Positions 51,245 to 60,223 of a DNA stretch of 64,000 bases are shown here, piece by piece. The stretch spans positions 1 to 64,000 of the forward strand of contig WQYI01000006.1 in assembly GCA_009781315.1 (NCBI GenBank), read 5' to 3'. Positions within the stretch are counted from its first letter, which is position 1. Each line of letters opens with the position of its first letter. A model generated the notes under the pieces. The model made no database searches and was not told the origin of the DNA. It saw nothing but the letters and a program-made list of their open reading frames with translations. Made by a program: the position numbers and the translations under genes. Source of the stretch: Candidatus Endomicrobium embiratermitis. Lineage in GTDB: Bacteria > Elusimicrobiota > Endomicrobiia > Endomicrobiales > Endomicrobiaceae.

Positions 51245-54157
51245 TTATTTAAGCGGTTTTGCGCAATTCACGCAAAATCTAAGTTTTCTTCCGGCCGGCA
51301 CTGTATTTATATAACCGCAATAAGGACATAATATTACCTGAACGTCACCTTCTTTTTCTTCCGGAGAAGTAACGACAGGCGTCCTAGGTTTGTCAGGTTC
51401 AGGTTTGTCAGGCGCAGGAGGAATAACAACTATCGGTTCTGTCTCTTCAGCAGGAGCTTCAGCCACCATAATTATTTTATGACTATATCCCCTGCCGGGA
51501 GCTAAAACAACGTCAAACTGCTGTTCTATATAACCTTGCGCGACAACTTTTCCTATTACCTGACCCGGGTCAAAAGTGTCAGTCCACGCGCCTTTATTAT
51601 TTGTTTTTCCGGCGATTTTATCGTCAATCCAGACAAAAACGCTTTCAAGCGGAATTTCTTTTCCTTCACCGTTTAAATACACTACGGATATATTGAGAGG
51701 CACTTTTGCATAAACCATTTCCGCTTTTACGGAATTTATTTTTTCTATATCGACATTGTTTCTCACGTAAGGTTCAAATTCGTCCGCGGTAAAAGTAAAT
51801 TTATAAACACCGCTGGGAAGAGGAACGGTAACCGGCTTGCCGGTGCCGACTTCTCTTGTAGTCTGAAATTCTTTGCCTTCAATTTTAAGTTTAGCTACAA
51901 AAGATTCGGCTCTGCTTTGGCTTGATTGAACCCTGAAAGTAATATATTTATTCATTTTAACAAAAAGTTCCGACGCAGACGCAGCCGAAATCTCAACTTG
52001 TTTTACAGACTCGCCGTAGCGGCCTTCAGGATCCATAAATCTTACTTTGTAATTTCCGGCTACCATATTTGTAGTTAAAGGAGTAACTCCTCTGGGCTTG
52101 CCTTCGCCGTCAACATGAACCGTCATTTTTGACGGAACGGAAGTAAATTTAAATTTCTTAAACATTCTGCCTTTTATGGTAAATATATTTTCTCCGTCTA
52201 TGTTTTTAAGTCCGGTTTCCCAGAAACGTTTATCGACATCGCCGAATATTTCTTCTTTGGTAGATCTTGAAAAATCTATGTTGCAAAACCCGTCTTCGTG
52301 CCCTTTGGATTTTGAACCCAGATCTTCAAACCCGGCAAGAGCAAGCCTTACGGTATGCTCTCCGGCGCTTAACTGTATTTTACACGGAGTAACGCCGAAC
52401 TTATTGCCGTCTATATAAACATCGGCTCCCTGAGGGTCGGAGTTTACGTCGAGATCAAAATCGAAAACAAGCTCTATCTTTTCATTTTTCCTTCTGTCGG
52501 ACCTTGACGTTCTTTCTTCAATTTTGACAAGACGCCGCACCGGTCTGAAACCTTCCTTCAAAGCCACAATATCATAAGTCTGCGGCTGTATTTTTCTTAA
52601 AGGAATAGGCATATTCGAACTTTCGCTCTGAAGGATTATGGTGCCGTCTCTTGCTTTCATGGTTACCATGGCTCCTGCCGGAACCGTGGTTATTACAATG
52701 TCCGGCGGATACATTCTGGCATACACGGCTTTTCCGAAAGGAGTAATTTGTTTAAAAATATCTATGCCGAAAAATAAGAGCGCCGCGAAAACTATAAAAA
52801 TCGCAGTTTTTATTATCCTGCCTTTAAGCGCTTTAAATTGCTTTACAAACCAGTCCCCGACTTCTTCAAAAACCGTTTTACCTTTGGCTTCTTCCTGAAC
52901 CTGCGAAGGCGTTTTTGCAACCTTTTGCGGCTGTGCAAAATTATCAGACGGAGGTTTATCATACTGCTGGGCCGCATTCTGGGACTCAAGAATAACGCCG
53001 GCTGCTGCGACTGTTTCAACATTATTTTGATTTTGTTCGTTTTGGAAAGGAGTACTTTGAGACTGAATGTCCGACGGAGCTGTATTGATTAAATCTCCGA
53101 CCATAAAATCATGACAAATTATCCTCTGGATTGAGGTATTATTCTTTATTTCCTGCCTGTCTACGGACTTTATAATGTTGACTACACTGTCGGAAGCATT
53201 CAGATTGTTTTCCATAACTTTGGAAATAAAAGACGCTAAATCCACAGACAATTCTTCGGTCTCAACGCCTTTCAAAAGCCTTCTTAAATCGCGGTACATT
53301 TCTATGGCTCTTTCGTATCTTACGTCTTTTTCCTTTTCTAAAGCCTTAGAAAGTATTTCCTTTATTTCATAGGGAAGTTTAAAACCTTTAAGCAAGGCTA
53401 TGTCGAATTTCTCGTTCATAACCTGTTCTTTTATCTCATGATTTGTACCGTTGTAAAGCTGTTTGCCCGTAAGCATTTCATACAAAACAACGCCTATGGA
53501 AAAAATATCGGAGCGGTGGTCTATGCTAGATTCGCCTCTTATCTGTTCCGGAGACATATACGGATATTTTCCGGTTACTACGTTTTGTTTTATGCCGTCT
53601 TTTATTTCGTCGGCGGTTTTCGCGATTCCGAAATCGCTGAGTTTTACGTTTCCGTCAAATGAAATCAAAACATTTCCCGGAGATATGTCGCGGTAAACTA
53701 TCCCGAAAGGCTTGCCTGTTATCGAATCTCTCGCCACTCGGTTGGCGTAATCAATTGCCTTAAGCACGCTTATGCATATTAAAACGGAAAGTTCCCAGGG
53801 GATTCTTATCTGAAGTTCATTACATCTTCTTATTACGTCTTCTAAATCAACGCCTCTTACAAAGTCCATTGCAATATAATAGGCGCCGTTGTTTCCTTTC
53901 CAGAAATGCTGTACCCTTACGATATTGTCGTGGATAATATTTTTAGCTATTAAAGCTTCTTTATAAAACATTTCCACAAATTTCTGTTCCGAATATTCTT
54001 TGCGGAGTTCTTTGACGGCAATAAAATTTCTGAGGCTGAAATCGTACGCCTGCCATACGACGCCGAAACCGCCCTGTCCTATTTTTTTCACGGTTACATA
54101 TTGGTCATTAATAAATAAACTTAAATCCAAGCCGTTAAGAGATTTACTTTCAGCCAT
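51245..54157 (-). CDS. Membrane Ser/Thr protein kinase with PEGA domains and zinc ribbon
   Basis: 970 aa. The Hanks-type kinase domain (about 20-290) has the Gly loop GQGGFGVVW (28-36), K49, the catalytic loop YRDISPGN (155-162; Tyr replaces the usual His), D175 in SDFGIAK and SPEQ in the activation segment. A Pro/Gln-rich linker leads to one membrane helix (about 445-465), then several PEGA-like domains (starting near 488, 575, 675), and a C-terminal CPYCGYIN...FCVNCAKPL zinc ribbon. It heads the signalling operon behind its own promoter. Confidence 0.92.
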   Translation of the reverse strand: MAESKSLNGLDLSLFINDQYVTVKKIGQGGFGVVWQAYDFSLRNFIAVKELRKEYSEQKFVEMFYKEALIAKNIIHDNIVRVQHFWKGNNGAYYIAMDFVRGVDLEDVIRRCNELQIRIPWELSVLICISVLKAIDYANRVARDSITGKPFGIVYRDISPGNVLISFDGNVKLSDFGIAKTADEIKDGIKQNVVTGKYPYMSPEQIRGESSIDHRSDIFSIGVVLYEMLTGKQLYNGTNHEIKEQVMNEKFDIALLKGFKLPYEIKEILSKALEKEKDVRYERAIEMYRDLRRLLKGVETEELSVDLASFISKVMENNLNASDSVVNIIKSVDRQEIKNNTSIQRIICHDFMVGDLINTAPSDIQSQSTPFQNEQNQNNVETVAAAGVILESQNAAQQYDKPPSDNFAQPQKVAKTPSQVQEEAKGKTVFEEVGDWFVKQFKALKGRIIKTAIFIVFAALLFFGIDIFKQITPFGKAVYARMYPPDIVITTVPAGAMVTMKARDGTIILQSESSNMPIPLRKIQPQTYDIVALKEGFRPVRRLVKIEERTSRSDRRKNEKIELVFDFDLDVNSDPQGADVYIDGNKFGVTPCKIQLSAGEHTVRLALAGFEDLGSKSKGHEDGFCNIDFSRSTKEEIFGDVDKRFWETGLKNIDGENIFTIKGRMFKKFKFTSVPSKMTVHVDGEGKPRGVTPLTTNMVAGNYKVRFMDPEGRYGESVKQVEISAASASELFVKMNKYITFRVQSSQSRAESFVAKLKIEGKEFQTTREVGTGKPVTVPLPSGVYKFTFTADEFEPYVRNNVDIEKINSVKAEMVYAKVPLNISVVYLNGEGKEIPLESVFVWIDDKIAGKTNNKGAWTDTFDPGQVIGKVVAQGYIEQQFDVVLAPGRGYSHKIIMVAEAPAEETEPIVVIPPAPDKPEPDKPRTPVVTSPEEKEGDVQVILCPYCGYINTVPAGRKLRFCVNCAKPLK

Positions 54158-54189
54158 TATTCATCACCTTTAACAATATTATTAGGCAT

Positions 54190-54219
54190 ATTATAATATA
54201 TTACATATTGATTTTACAA
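54190..54219 (-). promoter_or_regulatory. Promoter of the kinase operon
   Basis: On the minus strand TTGTAA (54214-54219), an 18-base spacer, TATAAT (54190-54195). It lies 33 bases upstream of the kinase ATG and downstream of scpB. Confidence 0.7.
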
Positions 54220-54290
54220 TAGTTTTTTAAAAGATTGAAATTCGAAGGCCCGGCCTGCCCTGCAACTTCACGCAGAGCGAACTCCGACAT

Positions 54291-54986
54291 CTAAACTTCC
54301 GTAATCGTTTCAGTATTATTACCAACGGTTTCAAAAGCCTGTTTATCGACAATTGCAGGTTCGGTTTGCAGCTGCTGTGCGTACTGCGAATCAACGGTTT
54401 CTTTTTCTCCGCTATTAAAAGGCAGTTCCGGTTCCGGGAGATTTTCAGTCTGCTGCGCTTCTTTAGGCACATTATCTATCAGCGGAAGTTCGCTTAAATG
54501 CGCAAGACCGAAATGTTTTAAAAACTCCTGCGTCGTGCCGTAAAGCAAAGGCCTTCCGAGCGTCTCTTTTCTTCCGACTATTTTTATTAACTTTCTTTCA
54601 AGAAGCGTATCTATTACGCCCGAAGATTCCACGCCTCTTACTTCGTCGATTTCAGCTCTGGTTATCGGCTGTTTGTAAGCTATCATGGCAAGCGTTTCAA
54701 GCGCCGAAGGAGAAAGTTTTAAAACATTTTTTTCTTTGAGAAGCTTTTTTATCCACGGCGAAAAATTTGTTTTTGTCGCGAACGTCCATCCTTCCGCCAC
54801 GAATTTAATTTCATAGGGCTTATTCATATTTTCATATTCGGTTTTTAATTCGTTTAAAAGATTTTCAATATTTGCCGTATCGGAATAATCTTCTTTGATT
54901 ATGTCTTTAAGCTCTTTCAGGCTCAAAGGCCTTTCCGACACAAAAAGCAAAGCTTCCAAAACTTGTTTAACTTCAGATATTTCCAT
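54291..54986 (-). CDS. scpB: Segregation and condensation protein B
   Basis: 231 aa from the ATG at 54986, one base after the scpA stop; a longer reading would extend into scpA's basic out-of-frame tail. Two winged-helix domains: MEISEVKQVLEALLFVSERPLSLKEL and LETLAMIAYKQPITRAEIDEVRGVESSGVIDTLLERKLI. The C-terminal 50 residues are acidic and disordered, longer than in many homologues. It binds ScpA and Smc in the condensin complex. Confidence 0.94.
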   Translation of the reverse strand: MEISEVKQVLEALLFVSERPLSLKELKDIIKEDYSDTANIENLLNELKTEYENMNKPYEIKFVAEGWTFATKTNFSPWIKKLLKEKNVLKLSPSALETLAMIAYKQPITRAEIDEVRGVESSGVIDTLLERKLIKIVGRKETLGRPLLYGTTQEFLKHFGLAHLSELPLIDNVPKEAQQTENLPEPELPFNSGEKETVDSQYAQQLQTEPAIVDKQAFETVGNNTETITEV

Positions 54987-54987
54987 C

Positions 54988-55815
54988 TTAATCCTCTCGA
55001 TTTTCCTGTTCTGTTTCAGGTTCAAGTTCAAAATCGGGCGCCGGAACTTCCGTACTGAGCGGCTTTTCTTCTTCAATTAATCCCAATTCTTCTTCCTGTT
55101 CCTTTACGTTATCTTCGACTTCCTCATTATAAACTTTGTAAATCCTTATATCCTGAAACAGCTCCGACTGTTTCGCGGCAACTTGCCTGTTTTTTATAAG
55201 TTCCAAAACGGCCATAAAACAAACAATCAAAGCCATTCTGGTTTTTTGCATTTTTAAAATTTCGGTGAAAGAAATGTACTGTTTTCCTTCAAGTATATCA
55301 AGTATTTCTCTTATTTTTGTTTCTATCGGAATTTCCTGATACATTATTTCTTTGATGTCGTCAGGCAGAGCCGTCAACGCTTCGCGGAAACTTTCCATTA
55401 AATCAAAAATCGTCGCTTCCAAAACAAAATCGGTTTTATTTACCACGGGCGCGGGTCTGTAATAAATCTGGGAATTTTCTATAGCCTTATAAGATAAAAG
55501 TTTTCCTATCTCTTTATATTTTTGGTATTCAATCAATTTATTTTTTAAATTGTCAAACGGGTCTTCTTCTCCGTCTTTTCCGATTTCCGACGGCAAAAGC
55601 GTTTTAGCTTTTATCTGCATTAAAGTTGACGCCATAACGAGAAATTCGCCCGCGATATCTATGTTAAGCTCTTTCATCAAATCGAGATAAGAAAGATATT
55701 CGGAAGTTATATCGGCTATTTTTATCTCGCTGATTTCCAAATCGTTCTTTTTTATTAAATGCAAAAGAAGGTCTAAAGGACCTTCAAAAGTATCTAAATG
55801 AATATCGTATGACAT
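54988..55815 (-). CDS. scpA: Segregation and condensation protein A (kleisin)
   Basis: 275 aa. FEGPLDLLLHLIKKNDLEISEIKIADIT is the kleisin N-terminal Smc-contacting part, and the C-terminal winged helix ends in LELIKNRQVAAKQSELFQDI. An acidic tail of about 40 residues follows. It bridges the Smc heads during chromosome segregation. scpB follows directly. Confidence 0.94.
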   Translation of the reverse strand: MSYDIHLDTFEGPLDLLLHLIKKNDLEISEIKIADITSEYLSYLDLMKELNIDIAGEFLVMASTLMQIKAKTLLPSEIGKDGEEDPFDNLKNKLIEYQKYKEIGKLLSYKAIENSQIYYRPAPVVNKTDFVLEATIFDLMESFREALTALPDDIKEIMYQEIPIETKIREILDILEGKQYISFTEILKMQKTRMALIVCFMAVLELIKNRQVAAKQSELFQDIRIYKVYNEEVEDNVKEQEEELGLIEEEKPLSTEVPAPDFELEPETEQENRED

Positions 55816-55830
55816 AATTTCCTTTTAACA

Positions 55831-55955
55831 ACAAAGTTCAAAGTGAAAAGTGTAAAGTGCAAATATTGTGTTTCGGCAAAGCCGAAACGAATTTTAGGTT
55901 TTTGCAAGGCAAAAACACATCATTTCAACTTTTAACTTTGCACTTTAAACTTTGT
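55831..55955. repeat. Palindromic repeat with two nested hairpins, trpS-scpA gap
   Basis: Outer arms ACAAAGTTCAAAGTG... and ...CACTTTAAACTTTGT pair over about 35 bases. Between them are GTTTCGGC/GCCGAAAC and GGTTTTTGC/GCAAAAAC hairpins, the same pair as at 127-172 but with loops AAA and AAG in place of TCC and TGC. Confidence 0.88.
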
Positions 55956-55958
55956 CTT

Positions 55959-56933
55959 TTAAAATTTCAGGGCTTTCCTTATTTCCGTCATCGTCGCATG
56001 CGCGGCTTCTCTCGCCTTTAAGCAGCCGCTTTCAAGTATCTTTTCCAAATACGCTTTATCGTTCATTAAATCTTTTCTTTTATCTGCAAGAGGCTTCATA
56101 AACTCCGAAAGCATTTCCATAATCTGTTTTTTGCACGCCACGCAGCCTATTGTTCCGTCTTTACATTCCTGTTCTCTAGTTTTATAATTTTCGTTAAATA
56201 TTTCGTGAAAAGCAAAAACCACGCAGCCGTCCGGATGCCCGGGGTCGTCTTTTTTTATTTTCTTCGGGTCGGTAAACATACTACGGACTTTTTCTTTTAT
56301 CGAATCGTCGTCTTCACCCAGAAAAATAGAATTCCCGTACGATTTCGACATTTTTCTGCCGTCAAGTCCCGGCACCCGCGCGGATTTAGTGAGTTTTTCT
56401 TTCGGTTCAATAAGTATCTCGCCGTAAAAATTATTAAAACGTCTTGCGATTTCTCTTGTAAATTCCAAATGAGAAAGCTGGTCTTCGCCTACGGGAACAA
56501 GATCCGCTTTATAAAGAAGAATATCCGCCGCCTGAAGCACCGGATAACCTAAAAAACCGTAATTGTTTAAATCTTTATTTTGTATCTGGGCAATCTGTTC
56601 TTTATATGTGGGACATCTGTAAAGCCAGCCTAAAGGAGTTATCATCGACAATATCAAAAAAAGCTCGCTGTGCTGATACACCTGGGACTGCTTAAAAATA
56701 ACGCTTTTTTCAGGGTCAATGCCCGCGGTAAGCCAGTCGGCGATCATCTCCAAAGTATTTTCGCCGATTTTGGAAGTGTCGGCATAATCGGTAGTCAAAG
56801 CATGCCAGTCTGCCGACATATAATAACAATCGTATTCGTTTTGAAGCTCAACCCAATTTTTCAACGCGCCGAAATAATGCCCCAGATGAAGTCTCCCGGT
56901 AGGACGCATTCCAGACAGTACTTTTTTTCGCAT
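55959..56933 (-). CDS. trpS: Tryptophanyl-tRNA synthetase
   Basis: 324 aa class I synthetase. The HIGH motif is GRLHLGHYFG near the N-terminus and the KMSKS motif is GRKMSKSYGN near residue 192. GDTG-type SADWHALTTDY and QAADILLYKADLVPVGEDQ line the active site. Length is normal. It lies 10 bases after the M50 protease gene on the same strand. Confidence 0.96.
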   Translation of the reverse strand: MRKKVLSGMRPTGRLHLGHYFGALKNWVELQNEYDCYYMSADWHALTTDYADTSKIGENTLEMIADWLTAGIDPEKSVIFKQSQVYQHSELFLILSMITPLGWLYRCPTYKEQIAQIQNKDLNNYGFLGYPVLQAADILLYKADLVPVGEDQLSHLEFTREIARRFNNFYGEILIEPKEKLTKSARVPGLDGRKMSKSYGNSIFLGEDDDSIKEKVRSMFTDPKKIKKDDPGHPDGCVVFAFHEIFNENYKTREQECKDGTIGCVACKKQIMEMLSEFMKPLADKRKDLMNDKAYLEKILESGCLKAREAAHATMTEIRKALKF

Positions 56934-56943
56934 TTTCCCCTCG

Positions 56944-57573
56944 TCAAGAGCCGATAATTAATTTTATGAAAAAGTTTATAACAGGGCCCACAAAACGCCA
57001 TAGTATACCCGAATACAACAAAACGACCAAAATCAAAAAACCCGTATACGGATTCAAATTCATATATTTGACGGCAAGTTCTTTAGGCAAAAAATAAGTT
57101 ATGACTTTCGAGCCGTCAAGAGGAGGAACAGGCACAAGATTTATAACCAAAAGAACTATGTTAATCAAAACCATTATGTACAAAAAAGTTTCTATCGAAG
57201 CGCCAAAACCCGCTTGAAAATCCGGAAAAATTCTAATAAGCCTTATTCCCAAGCCAGACACTACGGCAAGTAAAACATTTGATAAAGGCCCGGCCGCCGA
57301 AACCAGAGGTATATCGGTTTTTGGATTCTTAAGCCTGTAAGTATTTATGGGAACCGGCTTTGCCCAACCAAAAAGAATGCCTGTGTTCATCAAAAGTAGT
57401 ACTCCCGGAAGAATAATAGTGCCGAACAAATCTGTATGCGGAACGGGATTTAAAGTAATTCTTCCGGCCATTTTCGCGGTATCATCGCCCCTTAAATTAG
57501 CAACATACGCATGCGCGACTTCATGCACGATAACAGAAAAAACCAGAACTACTATATATATGAATATTGTCAT
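56944..57573 (-). CDS. Site-2-type membrane metalloprotease (M50)
   Basis: 209 aa. The zinc motif HEVAHA (17-22) sits in the first hydrophobic helix and the third ligand is in NLVPVPPLDGSKV. Five or six membrane helices. This short group (YwhC/RseP-fold without PDZ) is common but its substrates are mostly unknown. It precedes trpS by 10 bases. Confidence 0.88.
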   Translation of the reverse strand: MTIFIYIVVLVFSVIVHEVAHAYVANLRGDDTAKMAGRITLNPVPHTDLFGTIILPGVLLLMNTGILFGWAKPVPINTYRLKNPKTDIPLVSAAGPLSNVLLAVVSGLGIRLIRIFPDFQAGFGASIETFLYIMVLINIVLLVINLVPVPPLDGSKVITYFLPKELAVKYMNLNPYTGFLILVVLLYSGILWRFVGPVINFFIKLIIGS

Positions 57574-57578
57574 TTTTA

Positions 57579-57659
57579 GATGCTTGGAAGTTTAGATGCA
57601 TGGACGCATAGCAAAAACAAATTCCGTTACTATGCATCCATGCGTCTATGCGTCCAATC
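57579..57659. repeat. ATGCATCC-word palindromic repeat, copy 3
   Basis: GATGCTTGGAAGTTTAGATG... pairs with ...CATGCGTCTATGCGTCCAATC around ACAAATTCCGTTACTATGC. The left arm is almost identical to the copy at 8371-8456 and the centre to that at 37018-37101. Confidence 0.84.
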
Positions 57660-57699
57660 TTCCGCCTTTACAAAATTTTATATTTTTTCCGTTTTTTTG

Positions 57700-58044
57700 T
57701 CAATCTGGCATTTTACATTGATTTTTGAAGCTTTTTCTTATAAAATTGCGGCTTATAAAAGCGCTTGCGATAATAATAATAACCGTACCCTCTATTATGT
57801 ACTTGCGGTATTTAACAAACATTTCTCTGTCATAATACTCTCCGCAAAGGAATGCCCCTGCAAACAAAGCTACCCATGAAAGCAAGTATAAACCTAATCC
57901 GATAAAATAGTAACTTTTCTTACGCCTGACTTTTGCAAGATGAATAAAAAACGCAAGGCCTGCCCATCCGAGCGGAAAGTTTATAATTATTAAAAATAAT
58001 CCGATTATTACCGAAGCAGGCAGGCTGTTAATAAATTCAATCAT
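57700..58044 (-). CDS. Hypothetical small membrane protein
   Basis: 114 aa with three hydrophobic helices (about 10-36, 45-66 and 83-98) and a basic C-terminus. Its start overlaps the stop of the CpXC gene by 8 bases, so both are made from one mRNA. Family not recognised. Confidence 0.66.
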   Translation of the reverse strand: MIEFINSLPASVIIGLFLIIINFPLGWAGLAFFIHLAKVRRKKSYYFIGLGLYLLSWVALFAGAFLCGEYYDREMFVKYRKYIIEGTVIIIIASAFISRNFIRKSFKNQCKMPD

Positions 58045-58696
58045 TATTCAGCCTTTTTTTGACGTCTTCAAACATTGATTTATTTTTGGAAAGGCGGTCG
58101 AAAAGTTTCGCGTAATGCAGCAGGCTGGAATTATGCTTAAGTAAAATTTTTAAAGCGGAAGTTATACTGTTTGCGTCAATCGTCTTACTGCCCTTTAAAA
58201 CGGGCAAAACTTTTGGTATGGAAAACTTTCTTGCTATGCTTGGCGAAATTTTTAAAGCGCCGATTCCTATTTTTGAGGCCGTATACTTCAAAACGGATTC
58301 TTCATCTTCTACTTCCTGCTCGGATTTTAAAATCAAAACTAAATCTTCTATTCCGAAAATAAGAAGAGGCTCATAATTGATTTTTTGTTTCTCCGCAAAA
58401 TTGTCAAGAGCCGAACGGAATTCCTTCAGCATTTTTTCCCTGCACCGCGCAGCCTGATTTTGGAAAGTCAAAGGATACACAAATGCGATAAGTTCATTTT
58501 CGCTGTCGTGGTAAAGAATGAAACATTCGGCATAAAACATCTCGCCGCACTGGGGACAGGAAACGAGATTTATTTCACCGGCTATCAAAGCTTCTTTAAG
58601 CTCCGGATTATCCGCGACGCTTATGGCGGAAATTAAATCCGCATCAAAAACATTGCCGCAAGGACAAGTTATTTCCTCAAGATTTGAAATAGACAT
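58037..58696 (-). CDS. CpXC-domain protein
   Basis: 219 aa. The N-terminus has two zinc-type Cys pairs: CPCGNVFDAD (10-12) and SCPQCGEMFYAECF, the CpXC layout. The remaining 130 residues are helical with no recognised motif. Cytoplasmic by sequence. CpXC proteins are widely distributed but of unknown function. A small membrane protein gene overlaps downstream. Confidence 0.8.
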   Translation of the reverse strand: MSISNLEEITCPCGNVFDADLISAISVADNPELKEALIAGEINLVSCPQCGEMFYAECFILYHDSENELIAFVYPLTFQNQAARCREKMLKEFRSALDNFAEKQKINYEPLLIFGIEDLVLILKSEQEVEDEESVLKYTASKIGIGALKISPSIARKFSIPKVLPVLKGSKTIDANSITSALKILLKHNSSLLHYAKLFDRLSKNKSMFEDVKKRLNND

Positions 58697-58763
58697 ACGG
58701 AAATTTTACTATTTTCAAAATAAATTATCAATCGACAAAAGAAAGTTGTTATTCCGCTCTTTT

Positions 58764-58860
58764 GTCGTCCCCGAGTGTTTTAAGAGTTTTTTCAAAACTC
58801 TGCCTTTGGCAGTTACGGGGATCCATGTTAAACTTGGATTCCCGCTTTCGCGGGAATGAC
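58764..58860. repeat. GTCGTCCCC/TGGATTCCCGC repeat element
   Basis: GTCGTCCCCGAG...ACGGGGATCCA and TGGATTCCCGC/GCGGGAATGAC form two hairpin units, with GAGTTTTTTCAAAACTC between them. It occupies the 278-base gap between divergent CpXC and reductase genes. No other gene is seen there. Confidence 0.72.
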
Positions 58861-58974
58861 AGACAAAGGCAACTCAATTAGGCGCCAAAGTAAATAAAAC
58901 AAAAAAACATTTTTTGCCAAACGTCATAGTTTTTTATAAAATAGAAAAAATTTGATACACGGCGGAGGCGCTCG

Positions 58975-60222
58975 ATGAAAAGACGCGAATTTATAGTCAA
59001 CTCTTTGTTAACCATAGGAGGAGCAGCTTTGCTTGGCGGCTGCGACGTCAAAAACAAAACAAAGACCGGCGCAAAAAACAACGGTAAAGTAGTAACAAGA
59101 AAATTTCAAAATCTGGACATTCCTTTGCTTTCATTCGGCTGCATGCGCCTACCCACAATAAACGGACAAATCGACATGGAACAGTTTGAAAAAATGGCGG
59201 ATTACGCTATGCGCCACGGCGTAAATTATTTTGACACAGCTTATATGTACCACGGAGGGGAATCCGAAAACGCCGTAGGAAGAATACTAAGCAACTATAA
59301 AAGAGACAGTTTTTTTCTTGCGACTAAAAACCCGCTGCGCGCGCTGATTACTAAAGACGACGTCAGAAGAATCTTTGAAGAGCAGTTGAGAAAATGCCGC
59401 GTCGACTATTTTGATTTTTATCTTGCCCATAATATTTCCGTATTAACAATAGATAACTTCCGTAATTTTGGCGTGTATGAAGAGCTTATGAAACTCAAAG
59501 AAGAAGGGTTGGTAAGACACGTCGGGTTTTCCTATCACGGTTCTTACGAACTTCTTGAGGAAGTGGCCAGCGAATATCCCTGGGAATTCTCCCAGATACA
59601 GCTGAATTTTCTCGATTGGACTGCAATGAATATCAATAAAAACTATGAAGTTTTGACAAAAGCCGGCATACCGGTACTGCCGATGTCGCCTTTAAGAGGA
59701 GGCGCTTTGACCAGACTTACCGGCTCTGCGGCGAAGGTTCTTAAATTCGAAGCTCCGAATGACACGCAGGCTTCTTTTGCTCTCCGCTGGGTAGCAGGAA
59801 GAGAACACAATTTTACCGTTTTAAGCGGAATGAGCAGTTTGCAGCAGATGCAAGAAAATGTTGAAACCTTTATAAACTACCGCCCTTTTACGGAAAAAGA
59901 AGAACAAATCGCGGAAAGAATATCCGCAATCCTTCAAAAAAAAGGCGAAATAAACTGCACTACTTGTAATTACTGTGCAGATTGCCCTAGAGGCATACAA
60001 ATAGCGATTATTTTTGACGCATATAATAATTACAGAGCAACGGGAAATACAGAAGCATTCCTTAAAAGATACGACGCTCTCAGGGACAGGGAAAAAGCGG
60101 ACAGATGCATAAAATGCGGGCTTTGCAATGAAAATTGCCCGCAGTTGCTTGATATTCCCCCGCTTTTGGCAATGGTCGATGAAACTGTAAAAAATCTAAG
60201 AACAAAAGAAACGGTGGCATAA
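58975..60222 (+). CDS. Tat-exported ferredoxin-type aldo/keto reductase lipoprotein
   Basis: 415 aa. The N-terminus MKRREFIV is a twin-arginine motif followed by a hydrophobic stretch and the lipobox LGGC (C23). The AKR barrel (about 40-320) has the expected Asp and Tyr (YFDTAYMYHGG), Lys (LATK) and His (YLAH). The C-terminus holds CTTCNYCADCP and CIKCGLCNENCP, two [4Fe-4S] sites. A folded Fe-S enzyme with an RR signal needs Tat, and tatA/tatC are two genes downstream. GGAGG lies 6 bases before the ATG. Substrate unknown. Confidence 0.9.
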   Translation: MKRREFIVNSLLTIGGAALLGGCDVKNKTKTGAKNNGKVVTRKFQNLDIPLLSFGCMRLPTINGQIDMEQFEKMADYAMRHGVNYFDTAYMYHGGESENAVGRILSNYKRDSFFLATKNPLRALITKDDVRRIFEEQLRKCRVDYFDFYLAHNISVLTIDNFRNFGVYEELMKLKEEGLVRHVGFSYHGSYELLEEVASEYPWEFSQIQLNFLDWTAMNINKNYEVLTKAGIPVLPMSPLRGGALTRLTGSAAKVLKFEAPNDTQASFALRWVAGREHNFTVLSGMSSLQQMQENVETFINYRPFTEKEEQIAERISAILQKKGEINCTTCNYCADCPRGIQIAIIFDAYNNYRATGNTEAFLKRYDALRDREKADRCIKCGLCNENCPQLLDIPPLLAMVDETVKNLRTKETVA

Positions 60223-60223
60223 A

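Noticed and set aside
54987-55076. 30-residue basic N-terminal extension of ScpB
   Set aside because: It is an out-of-frame reading of the scpA acidic tail; family homology begins at MEISEVKQ.
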